Part shown: positions 11,301 to 18,969 of the stretch, piece by piece
Numbering within the stretch: position 1 is the first letter of the stretch
How the letters are laid out: each line of letters opens with the position of its first letter
Assembly: GCF_030272615.1 (NCBI RefSeq)
Contig: NW_026728926.1
Coordinates: 285,001-310,000, forward strand
Length of the DNA stretch: 25,000 nt
DNA from: Cryptomeria japonica
Taxonomy: Eukaryota > Streptophyta > Pinopsida > Cupressales > Cupressaceae
Direction: 5' to 3'
Notes under the pieces: model-generated
What the model was told of the DNA's origin: nothing
Database searches by the model: none
The model's input: the letters and a program-made list of their open reading frames with translations, nothing else
Program-made: the position numbers and the translations under genes

Positions 11301-11356
11301 GGGTGGGCGCCTTGGTGCGCACACCTTGGCTGGGCTGCGCACACCTTGGCACCCGC
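5361..11356. repeat. IGS complex subrepeat array, block 2
   Basis: Same family as block 1. T-rich separators lie at 5419-5519, 5940-6033, 6295-6389, 6764-6858, 7259-7353, 7989-8082, 8622-8716, 9092-9186, 9587-9681 and 10668-10721. Using the block 1 unit names, the order is A-B-C-D-E/A-B-C-D-E-F. The first B is short (355 against 633 bases between separators) through an internal 278-base loss near 6120. The fifth unit starts as E and ends as A, with the switch near 7720-7745. The last E is 347 bases longer than in block 1 and contains a direct 128-bp tandem duplication (TTCGGCGGGG at 10173 and 10301). No coding signal despite long open frames. Confidence 0.9.
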
Positions 11357-11465
11357 GTTTCCTTCATTTTAAATTTTTTTTTTTTACAATCTCTCAAGTG
11401 GGAAATTCTATAATCTCAACTTTTTTTGCCTTTTCAGGAAACTTTTGAATGGAGCGCATCATTGG
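11357..11465. repeat. Degenerate T-rich block closing block 2 array
   Basis: Counterpart of 3458-3566 at an offset of 7,899 bases, with the same degenerate features (long T-run, TATAATCTC, GAGCGCATCATTGG). Its preservation in both blocks shows that it was already degenerate before the duplication. Confidence 0.8.
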
Positions 11466-11880
11466 TGCGCTCCGAAGTGTGCTCCAAAGCTCTCTCCAGC
11501 TGCGTGCACCTGCCCCGGCCGCGCACCCGGCCCCGCCCAGCTTCGCTCACCTGTCCCGGGCGTCTGGTGCGGAACCTTAGAGTAAGAAACATCACCGTGC
11601 ACCTTGGCCAACGTGCGCGACTCGACCGAGCGCGCACTGGCCGAGGTGCACACCGATTTCACCTGGGTGCGCGCGCAGCACCTCGGGCGCACCGGGGTGC
11701 GCGCACAACGCCCGGGTTGCACCGTGGCCTGTGTGCTCGGGGCGCCTCGGGTGCGCGCTCGGTGTCGCCCCCGCGCGCGCGGTAGTGCGGGCAGCGCACC
11801 CCGGCCCGGCCCGGCCCCGACGAGAACGCAAACGGGCAAAAGGTTTATTCAAATAGCATTGCGACGCCCGGCGAAAAACT
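11466..11880. other. GC-rich spacer downstream of the 5S gene, block 2
   Basis: Second copy of the stretch at 3567-3981. It has the same content and nothing gene-like. Confidence 0.7.
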
Positions 11881-11886
11881 AAAAAA
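11881..11886 (-). terminator. Pol III terminator of 5S rRNA, copy 2
   Basis: TTTTTT on the 5S strand immediately after GCACCC, identical to copy 1. Confidence 0.9.
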
Positions 11887-12004
11887 GGGTGCAACACCGG
11901 GACTTCCCGGGAGGTCACCCATCCCAGTACTACTCCGGCCCAAGCGCGCTTAACTGCGGAGTTCTGATGGGATCCGGTGCACTAACGCTGGTATGATCGC
12001 ACCC
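11887..12004 (-). rRNA. 5S ribosomal RNA, copy 2
   Basis: Second intact 5S rRNA gene, transcribed by RNA polymerase III toward the left. The 118-nt body, A box (about 11941-11955), C box (about 11907-11925), terminal helix ends and T-run terminator all match copy 1 with no substitution that I can see. Its 5' flank (C at -1, TAAGTA near -28) is also the same. Both copies share long identical flanks, so this gene arose by duplication of the whole 7.9-kb spacer block and not by separate insertion. At least two 5S genes therefore sit in one 35S spacer here. Both point away from the 35S promoters and toward the expected 26S gene. Confidence 0.98.
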
Positions 12005-12042
12005 GTTATGAGCTTGTCGCAGTGTGTACTTAGCAAACCGCG
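12005..12042 (-). promoter_or_regulatory. 5S upstream promoter region, copy 2
   Basis: Same upstream sequence as copy 1: C at -1 and TAAGTA at about -28 to -23 on the 5S strand. Confidence 0.5.
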
Positions 12043-12737
12043 ACCCACGTGCGAATCCACCCCGGCCACCCACCCCCGTCGAGGTGCACACCCTCCCTCG
12101 CGAAGTGCGCCCCGTTCGCCAAGTGTGAGCCCTGCCCGGGTGCGCGCACCTTGCTAGGGCGTCGGGTGTGCACCCGGCCCGGCCTACGTGCGTGCACCTG
12201 GAGGGGGCGTCGTGTGCGTGCAGTGTCCCGTCTGCAACGCGGTGCCCACACACCACCTCGGGCGCAACGACCTGCGCTCACATGTGGGCCGAGTGCACCT
12301 TGGTGCATGTTCGGGGCGCCTCGGGTGCACGCTCGATCTTGCCCCGGTGCACCAAGGCGCTCGGTTTGCCCCGGGTGCGCACTTGGTGCAAGGTGGGCAC
12401 CCAAAATAGGGATCAAGCACCAAAACACAAGTTTCGGGATGCAAAATGGGACCCAAGGACCACAAATGCGTTCCAAGACCCATGATGGGTCCACGAGAAC
12501 AAAAATGTGTTCCGAGACTTAATAAACAAATATTGGGTTTTAGGAGAAGAAACATGCTCTGATGCCCAAAACGAGAATCGACCCCGAAAAGGCCACAGGC
12601 CAAAAGTGGGATGCGAGACAAAAAAAAATGGGACCCGAGGACCAAAATTGGGTTCCCAGGTCGAAGACAGGGCAACCGGACAAGAAACGACCTCTAAGGC
12701 TCGAAATGAGTCCCGACGACTAAAACTTGACAAGAAG
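12043..12737. other. Spacer between 5S copy 2 and the CACCC array
   Basis: GC-rich part (to about 12399) followed by an AT-richer, purine-rich decayed repeat part, corresponding to 4144-4838. No RNA or protein gene is supported. Confidence 0.6.
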
Positions 12738-14455
12738 CACCCATCAGGCACCCAACTCGACACCCATGGGATGCCGACCCACCCGGGCTTCCACCTAGCA
12801 CACCTTGGCACCCACCCACCCTCGCACCCAACCTCGCACCCAACTTAGCACCTTTGAACCCACATTGGCACTCACCCTGACCCTGGCACCTTGGAACCCA
12901 CATTGGCACTCACCTTGACCCTGGCACCCACCTTTGCACTCACCTTGGGACCCACCCTGGCTCCCACCTCGGCACCCACCCAGACACCCACCTTGGTTCC
13001 TTGGCACCCACCTTGGATCCTTGGCACCCACCCCGACACCCACCTTGGCACGCAACTTGGCTACTTGCCACCCACCTTGGCTCCTTGACGCCCACCCCGA
13101 CAACCACCCCGTGACCTACCCTGGCTAGGGTTGGTGCACACCCACCCTGGTGCCCACCTTGGCACCCACCCTATGACCCACCTTGGCACGCACCTTAGTA
13201 CCCACCCCGTTACCCACCCTAGGACCCACCCCGTGACCCACCTTGGCCAGGGTGGGTGCACCCACCCTGGTGCCCACCTTGGCACCCACCCATCCTAGCA
13301 CCCAGCCTGTGACCGGGCTTGGAACCCAACCTTGCACCCGCACCCGTCTTGGCCAGTGTGGGTGCGCACCCATCCTGGCACCCACGTTGTGACACACCCT
13401 TTAACCCACGCACCCTAGCACCCACGTTGGCACCCACCTTGGAACCCAACCTAGCAACTTGGCACCCACCCCGTGACCCACCTTGGCATCCACCATAGCA
13501 GTCGCCGACTTGGCACCCACCTCGGCACCCACCTTGACACTTGTGGACCCACCTTGCCACTCACCCTAGCATCGACCCATCCTAGCACCCACCCTGGCAC
13601 CTTTGCACCCTAGCACTCACCCATCCTAGCACCTAACCTGTGACCCACCTTGACACTCACCCTCGCACCCACCTTGGAACCCAACCTAGCACCCACCCAC
13701 CCTGACACCAACCCTAGCACCTACCCACCCTTGCACCCACCCTGTGACCCATCTTGGCACCCACCCATCCTACCACTCAACCTATCACCCACCTTCTCAC
13801 CCACCTTGGCATCCACCTTAGCACCCACCCACACTGGCACCTTGGCACCCACCTCGGGCAAGGTGGGTGCACACCCACCCTGGCACCCAATTTAGAACCC
13901 ACCGAGCATGTTACCCACCTTGGCACCCACATTGCAGCCCACCCTAGTACCCACCCTATGACCCACATTGGCATCCACACCCTAGCACCCAGGCACCTCG
14001 ACACCCGCCTTGACACCCACCCTAGCACTGAACCTGTGACCCACCTTGGAACTCACCCTAGAACCCACCCACCCTGTGAACCACCTTGGCATCCACCTTA
14101 GCACCCACCCACCTTGGCACCCACTCTAGCACTCACCCATCCTAACACCCAACTTGTTACCCACCTTGGCACCCGCCCTCGCGTCCACCTTGAAACCCAC
14201 CCTAGCACCCACCCACGCAGGAGCCCACCTTGGCACCCAACCTAACACCCACGCATCCTGGCACCCAACTTGTGACCCACCTTGGAACCCACCCTAGTAC
14301 CCACCTTTGAACCCACTATATCACCAACCCACCTTGGCACCCACCCTATGACCCTCTTTGGAATCCACCCTAGCACGCACCCACCCTGGCACCCACCATG
14401 GAGCGCACCCTAGCACCCACCCACCTCGGCACGCACCTCAACACCCACCTTGGTG
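12738..14455. repeat. CACCC minisatellite, full-length array
   Basis: About 1.7 kb of degenerate repeats with a base word near CACCCACCTTGG/CACCCACCCTAG and frequent GTGACCCACC variants. Strong strand asymmetry: the plus strand is C-rich and has few G, so the minus strand carries many GGGTGGGTG runs. Positions 12738-13259 match the truncated copy at 4839-5360; the rest is found only here. Open frames on both strands encode low-complexity Thr/Pro/His or Gly/Trp/Val strings and are not genes. Confidence 0.9.
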
Positions 14456-14640
14456 TGCGCACTGCGCCAACCTCTCAAAGACCCTATGTGGTGCGCTCCA
14501 AAGTGTACACCTTTGGTGCGCTCCAAGGTGCGCACCTTTGGTGCACACCGAGGTGCACACCAAAGTGTGCACCGAGGTGAGCACCAAAGTGCACTCCAGG
14601 GTGCACACCAAGGCGTGCACCTTTGGTGCGGTCAATGCAA
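14452..14640. repeat. Partial promoter-family unit plus about 20-bp GTGCRC repeats
   Basis: Starts with GTGTGCGCACTGCGCCAACC and CAAAGACCCT, a piece of the promoter-bearing units that follow but without a promoter. It continues as short degenerate repeats of the type GGTGCGCTCCAAAGTG / TGCACACCGAGGTG up to about 14640. This is the transition between the CACCC array and the promoter region. Confidence 0.75.
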
Positions 14641-14694
14641 ACGAATTCGGAAGTTGGGGTCGATGTCCTAATCGCTGCTGCAGACTACACGTAT

Positions 14695-14727
14695 GAGAAT
14701 CGGACAAATAGCTTTATATAGGGGAGG
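14695..14727 (+). promoter_or_regulatory. Pol I spacer promoter-like element 1
   Basis: GAGAATCGGACAAATAGCTT followed by TATATAGGGGAGG. The core matches the plant Pol I start consensus TATATA(A/G)GGGG, with +1 expected near 14721. One extra T precedes the TATATA compared with the other copies. Confidence 0.7.
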
Positions 14728-14852
14728 TGTTGCGTTTGATGGGTCGACTCCCCTGGTTGTGTGCACTGCACCAACTTCAAAGACCCTGTCTTGTTTAAGA
14801 AGTCAAAAGTTGGGGTGGATGTCCTAATCATTGCTGCAGTCTACGCATGTAT

Positions 14853-14884
14853 GAGAATCAGACAAATAGCTTATATAGGGGAGG
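14853..14884 (+). promoter_or_regulatory. Pol I spacer promoter-like element 2
   Basis: GAGAATCAGACAAATAGCT then TATATAGGGGAGG; expected start near 14878. Carries A for G at the eighth base of the upstream box, shared with elements 3, 5 and 6. Confidence 0.7.
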
Positions 14885-15072
14885 TGTTGCATTCGGTGGG
14901 TTGACTCCCCTGGTTGTGCGCACTGCGCCAACCTCAAAGACCCCGCATAGCAGAAGAAGTCGGAAGTCGGATTTTGGTGAGCACCAAGGCGTGCACCTTT
15001 GGTGCGGTCAACGCAGACGAATTCAGAAGTTGGGGTGGATGTCCTAATCGTTGTTGCAGGCTACACATGTAT

Positions 15073-15104
15073 GAGAATCAGACAAATAGCTTATATAGGG
15101 GAGG
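15073..15104 (+). promoter_or_regulatory. Pol I spacer promoter-like element 3
   Basis: Same core; expected start near 15098. The downstream partner of GGGGAG reads CTCCCT instead of CTCCCC, so the start-proximal stem is shortened. Confidence 0.7.
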
Positions 15105-15229
15105 TGTTGGGTTTGATGGGTCAACTCCCTTGGTTGTGCGCATTACGCCAACCTCAAAGACCTTGTTTTCGTTAAGAAGTCAAAAGTTGGGGTCAATGTC
15201 CTAATGGCTCCTGCAGGCTACACATGTAT

Positions 15230-15261
15230 GAGAATCGGACAAATAGCTTATATAGGGGAGG
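15230..15261 (+). promoter_or_regulatory. Pol I spacer promoter-like element 4
   Basis: GAGAATCGGACAAATAGCT then TATATAGGGGAGG; expected start near 15255. Lies in the regular 157-bp run. Confidence 0.7.
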
Positions 15262-15386
15262 TGTTGGGTTTGATGGGTCGACTCCCCTGGTTGTGCGCAT
15301 TACGTCAACCTCAAAGACCTTGTTTTCGTTAAGAAGTCAAAAGTTGGGGTCGATGTCCTAATTGCTCCTGTAGACTACACATGTAT

Positions 15387-15418
15387 GAGAATCAGACAAA
15401 TAGCTTATATAGGGGAGG
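15387..15418 (+). promoter_or_regulatory. Pol I spacer promoter-like element 5
   Basis: GAGAATCAGACAAATAGCT then TATATAGGGGAGG; expected start near 15412. Confidence 0.7.
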
Positions 15419-15543
15419 TGTTGGGTTTGATGGGTTGACTCCCCTAGTTGTTCGCATTACACCAACCTCAAAGACCTTGTTTTCGTTTAGAAGCCGAAAG
15501 TTGGGGTCGATGTCCTAATTGCTCCTGCAGGCTACGCATGTAT

Positions 15544-15575
15544 GAGAATCAGACAAATAGCTTATATAGGGGAGG
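15544..15575 (+). promoter_or_regulatory. Pol I spacer promoter-like element 6
   Basis: GAGAATCAGACAAATAGCT then TATATAGGGGAGG; expected start near 15569. It is the last copy before the 38/52-bp minisatellite, which a transcript from it would enter after about 130 bases. Confidence 0.7.
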
Positions 15576-15699
15576 TGTTGGGTTTGATGGGTCGACTCCC
15601 CTGGTTGTGCGCATTGCGCCAACCTCAAAGACCCTGCATTGCGGATGAAGTCGAAAGTCAGAGTTTGGTGTGCTACAAGGTGTGGTCGAAGGTGCTCAC

Positions 15700-16322
15700 C
15701 TAGGTGTGCACCTTTGGAGCACAGGAAAAGTGCCCTCCAAAAGTGCGCACCTTTGGAGTGCACAAAAGTGCCCTCCAAAAGTGCGCACCTTTGGAGCGCA
15801 GAAAAGTGCCCTCCAAAAAGTGCCCTCCAAAAGTGCGCACCTTTGGAGCGCAGAAAAGTGCCCTCCAAAAAGTGCCCTCCAAAAGTGCGCACCTTTGGAG
15901 CGCAGAAAAGTGCCCTCCAAAAAGTGCCCTCCAAAAGTGCGCACCTTTGGAGCGCAGAAAAGTGCCCTCCAAAAGTGCGCACCTTTGGAGCGCAGAAAAG
16001 TGCCCTCCAAAAAGTGCCCTCCAAAAGTGCGCACCTTTGGAGCGCAGAAAAGTGCCCTCCAAAAAGTGCCCTCCAAAAGTGCGCACCTTTGGAGCGCAGA
16101 AAAGTGCCCTCCAAAAAGTGCCCTCCAAAAGTGCGCACCTTTGGAGCGCAGAAAAGTGCCCTCCAAAAAGTGCCCTCCAAAAGTGCGCACCTTTGGAGCG
16201 CAGAAAAGTGCCCTCCAAAAAGTGCCCTCCAAAAGTGCGCACCTTTGGAGCGCAGAAAAGTGCCCTCCAAAAGTGCGCACCTTTGGAGCGCACAAAAGTG
16301 CCCTCCAAAAGTGCGCACTTTT
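15700..16322. repeat. 38/52-bp minisatellite
   Basis: Tandem array of GTGCGCACCTTTGGAGCGCA + GAAAAGTGCCCTCCAAAA. Unit starts (GTGCGCAC) lie at 15743, 15781, 15833, 15885, 15937, 15975, 16027, 16079, 16131, 16183, 16235, 16273 and 16311, so periods are 38 or 52. The 14-bp difference is one extra AGTGCCCTCCAAAA module. Internal units are nearly identical, pointing to recent expansion. The repeat has no stop codon in several frames of both strands, producing open frames up to 342 codons; with periods not divisible by three these are not genes. Confidence 0.95.
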
Positions 16323-16412
16323 GGTGCGCACCAAGGCGCTGGTTCGGTCGTTGCAGGCGAGTTCGGAAGTTGGGGTCGATGTCCTGAGCGGAGGTGCAAA
16401 CTACACAGGTGT

Positions 16413-16444
16413 CGGAATCGGACAAATAGCTTATATAGGGGAGG
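16413..16444 (+). promoter_or_regulatory. Pol I spacer promoter-like element 7
   Basis: CGGAATCGGACAAATAGCT then TATATAGGGGAGG; expected start near 16438. First element of the 311-bp series, in which the upstream box reads GGAATC instead of GAGAATC. Confidence 0.7.
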
Positions 16445-16723
16445 TGTATGCTTCGATGGGTCGACTCCCCAGGTTGAGCGCACCGCGCCAACCTCAAAGA
16501 CCCTACGGTATGGATGAAGTCGGAAGTTGGGTCCGATGACCAATTCGATTAGTAGGTATGCTCATGAGGTCGGAATTTGGGTCCGATGACCTGCCATGTG
16601 CAGGAAGGCGAATGTTGACACTGTGCGTTGCAAGGTGCACACCAAGGCGCTGGTGCGGTCTTTTTAGTCGAGTTCGGAAGTTGGGGTCGATGTCCTGATC
16701 GGAGGTGCAAGCTACACAGGTGT

Positions 16724-16755
16724 GGGAATCGGACAAATAGCTTATATAGGGGAGG
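16724..16755 (+). promoter_or_regulatory. Pol I spacer promoter-like element 8
   Basis: GGGAATCGGACAAATAGCT then TATATAGGGGAGG; expected start near 16749, exactly 311 bases after element 7. Confidence 0.7.
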
Positions 16756-17034
16756 TGTATGCTTCGTTGGGTCGACTCCCCGGGTTGAGCGCACCGCGCC
16801 AACCTCAAAGACCCTACGGTATGGATGAAGTCGGAAGTTGGGTCCGATGACCGATTCGATATGTAGGCATACTCGCGAGGTCGGAATTTGGGTCCGATGA
16901 CCTGCCACGTGCAGGAAGGCGAATGTTGGCACTGTGCGTTGCAAGGTGCGCACCAAGGCGCTGGTTCGGTCGTTGGAGGCGAGTTCGGAAGTTGGGGTCG
17001 ATGTCTTGATCGGAGGTGCAAACTACACAGGTGT

Positions 17035-17066
17035 GGGAATCGGACAAATAGCTTATATAGGGGAGG
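17035..17066 (+). promoter_or_regulatory. Pol I spacer promoter-like element 9
   Basis: GGGAATCGGACAAATAGCT then TATATAGGGGAGG; expected start near 17060, 311 bases after element 8. Confidence 0.7.
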
Positions 17067-17345
17067 TGTATGCTTCGTTGGGTCGACTCCCCGGGTTGAG
17101 CGCACCGCGCCAACCTCAAAGACCCTACGGTATGGATGAAGTCGGAAGTTGGGTCCGATGACCGATTCGATATGTAGGCATACTCGCGAGGTCGGAATTT
17201 GGGTCCGATGACCTGCCATGTGCAGGAAGGCGAATGTTGGGACTGTGCGTCGCAAGGTGCGCACCAAGGCGCTGGTGCCGTCGTTGCAGTCGAGTTCGGA
17301 AGTTGGGGTCGATGTCCTGGTCAGAGGTGCAAACTACACAGGTGT

Positions 17346-17377
17346 GGGAATCGGACAAATAGCTTATATAGGGGAGG
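17346..17377 (+). promoter_or_regulatory. Pol I spacer promoter-like element 10
   Basis: GGGAATCGGACAAATAGCT then TATATAGGGGAGG; expected start near 17371. The downstream CTCCCC is changed to CTCCCT. Confidence 0.7.
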
Positions 17378-17540
17378 TGTATGCTTCGATGGGTCGACTC
17401 CCTGGGTTGAGCGCACCGCGCCAACCTCAAAGACCCTACAGTATGGATGAAGTCGGAAGTTGGGTCCGATGACCGATTCGATACGTAGGCATATTGGCGA
17501 GGTCTGAATTTGTGTCCGATGACCTGCCATGCGCAGGAAG

Positions 17541-17775
17541 GCGGAATTTGGGTCCGATGACCGAGTTGATGGCGTGCCATGCGCAGAAAGGCGGAATTTG
17601 GGTCCGATGACCGAGTTGATGTTGATGGCCCGCCATGCACAGGAAGGCGGAATTTGGGTCCGATGACCGATTTGAAGGCGTGCCATACGCAAAAAGGCGG
17701 AGTTTGGGTCCGATGACCGAGTTGATATTGATGGCCCGCCATGCGCAGGAAGGCGGAATTTGGGTCCGATGACCT
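17541..17775. repeat. Alternating 50/56-bp repeat
   Basis: GCGGAATTTGGGTCCGATGA begins at 17541, 17591, 17647, 17697 (with AGTTTGGG) and 17753, giving spacings 50, 56, 50, 56. The long form carries an extra six bases of the TTGATG/TTGATA type. The pattern is a 106-bp dimer amplified from the last part of a 311-bp unit. Confidence 0.85.
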
Positions 17776-17890
17776 GACATACGCATGGAGTCCGACTCGG
17801 GGGCCGATGTTCGATTCGATGACTTGCATTGTGGGTAAAGTCGGAAGTTGTGGTCTTTGACCCGATTCGATGACCAGACTTCGGCTGCTT

Positions 17891-17922
17891 GAGAATCGGA
17901 CAAATAACTTATATAGGGGAGG
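17891..17922 (+). promoter_or_regulatory. Pol I promoter-like element 11
   Basis: GAGAATCGGACAAATAACT then TATATAGGGGAGG; expected start near 17916. AACT replaces AGCT before the core, shared with elements 12 and 13. Downstream CCTCCCC can pair with GGGGAGG. Confidence 0.7.
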
Positions 17923-17950
17923 TAGTGTTCTCGAGCATCCTCCCCCCGTG

Positions 17951-18037
17951 CCCGTTTATGTCGATTGATGCTGGTGCTCGACTGGTTGGAGCGCTCGGAT
18001 GCAAAAATCTTGCACCAGGATTTATCGATTGTGATGG
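17951..18037 (+). repeat. Imperfect inverted repeat in cassette 1
   Basis: Arms 17951-17977 and 18012-18037. GCTGGTGC pairs with GCACCAGG/GCACCAG, and the TCGAT-type core matches after three mismatches. It is weaker than the related stems in cassettes 2 and 3 but in the same place relative to the promoter. Confidence 0.6.
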
Positions 18038-18331
18038 ACACGGCAAGTCTCCTGATTGCTATGCAGGAGCTCATCGTGAATCTCTATGCGGCCTTGGTAT
18101 GGACTCGACCTGCGGAATGGTTCGGCAATGGTAGTCGCTCCAACACGTCCTTGCAATGGCCACAGAGGTGATTCGACTAGAGCTCCAGTCTAGCTTTTGG
18201 GTTGCTTGGCGGACTGGTATAGCCGCGATCGAGTTCCGGCCATGAACGTTTTAGATAGCTCTTGGGCTTTCTGGGACGGAAGTCGGAAGTTTGGGCTGTT
18301 GTCCGATTTGATGACCATTCTTCGGATGTGT

Positions 18332-18363
18332 GAGAATCGGACAAATAACTTATATAGGGGACT
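18332..18363 (+). promoter_or_regulatory. Pol I promoter-like element 12
   Basis: GAGAATCGGACAAATAACT then TATATAGGGG followed by ACT instead of AGG; expected start near 18357. Despite this change AGGGG-A-CTGTGT (18356-18367) can pair with ACGCAG-C-CCCCT (18374-18385), giving the strongest start-proximal stem of all copies. Confidence 0.65.
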
Positions 18364-18391
18364 GTGTTGTCTCACGCAGCCCCCTCCGTGC

Positions 18392-18478
18392 CCCTCTATC
18401 TCGACCGATGTTGGTGCTTGAAAGGGTTGGGATCGCTCGGATTTATAAACGTGCACCACCATTTGTCGAGTGTGAGGG
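18392..18478 (+). repeat. Inverted repeat in cassette 2
   Basis: Arms 18392-18417 and 18453-18478 with a 35-base loop. Paired segments are CCCTC/GAGGG, CTCGAC/GTCGAG, TG/CA and TGGTGC/GCACCA, separated by short internal mismatches. It starts about 35 bases after the presumed start. Confidence 0.75.
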
Positions 18479-18821
18479 ACGCGGCAGGTCTCCTAAATGC
18501 TATGCGGGCGCTCTCTGAGAATCTCTATCCGGCCTCGACACAGACTAGTCTTGCTGAATGGTTTGGCACTGGTAGTCGATCCAACACGTCGTTGTTGTGG
18601 CCGCCTAGGCGATTCGATTCGAGCCCCCGTCTAGCTTTTGGGTTGCTTGGCGGATTTTGCCCTATCCGCAAGTGAGCTCGGTCCCTAAACGTTCGAGAAA
18701 CCCGATTGCTATGCGCCGACTCTCTTTCTTGTGAGCCTCCATCTAGCTTTTGGGTCTCTACGGAACGGAAGTCGGAATCTGGGACCGTTGTTTGATTCGA
18801 CGAGGCAGACTACGGTTGTGC

Positions 18822-18853
18822 GAGAATCGGACAAATAACTTATATAGGGGAGG
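18822..18853 (+). promoter_or_regulatory. Probable 35S rRNA gene promoter (element 13, the last copy)
   Basis: GAGAATCGGACAAATAACT then TATATAGGGGAGG. It is the rightmost copy of the element and the closest to the expected 18S gene, so it is the best candidate for the gene promoter, with the start of the 35S precursor near G18847 by analogy with the plant consensus. The upstream copies would then be spacer promoters. I cannot exclude that another of the AACT-type copies (11 or 12) is the main start; 5'-end mapping would decide. Confidence 0.65.
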
Positions 18854-18875
18854 TGTTGACTGGAGCATTCTCCCC

Positions 18876-18969
18876 CGTGCCCCTCTAACTCGACCAATGC
18901 TGGCGCTCGAACGGTGGTAGCGCTCGGATTTTCATTGAGCGCCAGCATTGGTCGATTTAGAGGGGCATG
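18876..18969 (+). repeat. Near-perfect 35-bp inverted repeat just downstream of the presumed 35S start
   Basis: Arms 18878-18908 and 18937-18967 are reverse complements over 31 bases with one mismatch (C18889 opposite T18956). In RNA the stem extends by G-U and Watson-Crick pairs to 18876-18910 / 18935-18969, 35 positions around a loop of about 24 bases. It begins about 30 bases after the presumed start, so it would fold at the 5' end of the precursor. The second arm also reads as part of the downstream cassette sequence. Confidence 0.85.

Larger units (their letters stand above)
5361..13259. repeat. 7.9-kb large tandem unit (5S-containing block 2)
   Basis: From about 2,650 to 5,360 the left block matches 10,549 to 13,259 at a constant offset of 7,899 bases, with almost no differences seen (for example 4278 A against 12177 G). 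Left of that the offset becomes 7,552 because the right copy has 347 extra bases of subrepeat. The unit comprises the subrepeat array, T-rich end block, spacer, 5S gene, spacer and CACCC array. This is a tandem duplication of the spacer including the 5S gene, recent or kept homogeneous by concerted evolution. Confidence 0.9.
14641..15650 (+). repeat. About 157-bp promoter-bearing tandem units (six)
   Basis: Promoter cores recur at 14715, 14872, 15092, 15249, 15406 and 15563: spacings 157, 220, 157, 157, 157. Each unit runs GGTCGACTCCCCTGGTTGTG, then CGCCAACCTCAAAGACC, GTTGGGGTCGATGTCCTAA, CTACACATGTATGAGAATC and the promoter core. The 220 spacing carries a 63-bp insert (around 14977-15040) including GGCGTGCACCTTTGGTGCGG, which also occurs before the first copy. 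The units look like amplified spacer promoters. Confidence 0.9.
16323..17540 (+). repeat. 311-bp promoter-bearing tandem units (four)
   Basis: Units start with GGTGCGCACCAAGGCGCTGG at 16323, 16634 (GGTGCACACC variant), 16945 and 17256, an exact 311-base period; the fourth decays into the 50/56-bp repeats after about 17490. Each unit contains GTTCGGAAGTTGGGGTCGATGT, a promoter core at unit position about 110, GGGTTGAGCGCACCGCGCC, CAACCTCAAAGACCCTA and two GGGTCCGATGACC words. They share the promoter and CAACCTCAAAGACC parts with the 157-bp units, so both derive from one ancestor. Confidence 0.95.

Noticed and set aside
12738-14455. Telomere-like repeat
   Set aside because: The word is CACCCACC(T/C)TGG, not CCCTAAA, and it is irregular.
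15515-16543. Minus-strand open frame of 342 codons with repeated Leu-Glu-Gly-Thr-Phe phrases
   Set aside because: Produced by the 38/52-bp minisatellite; the periods are not multiples of three and several frames on both strands are open.
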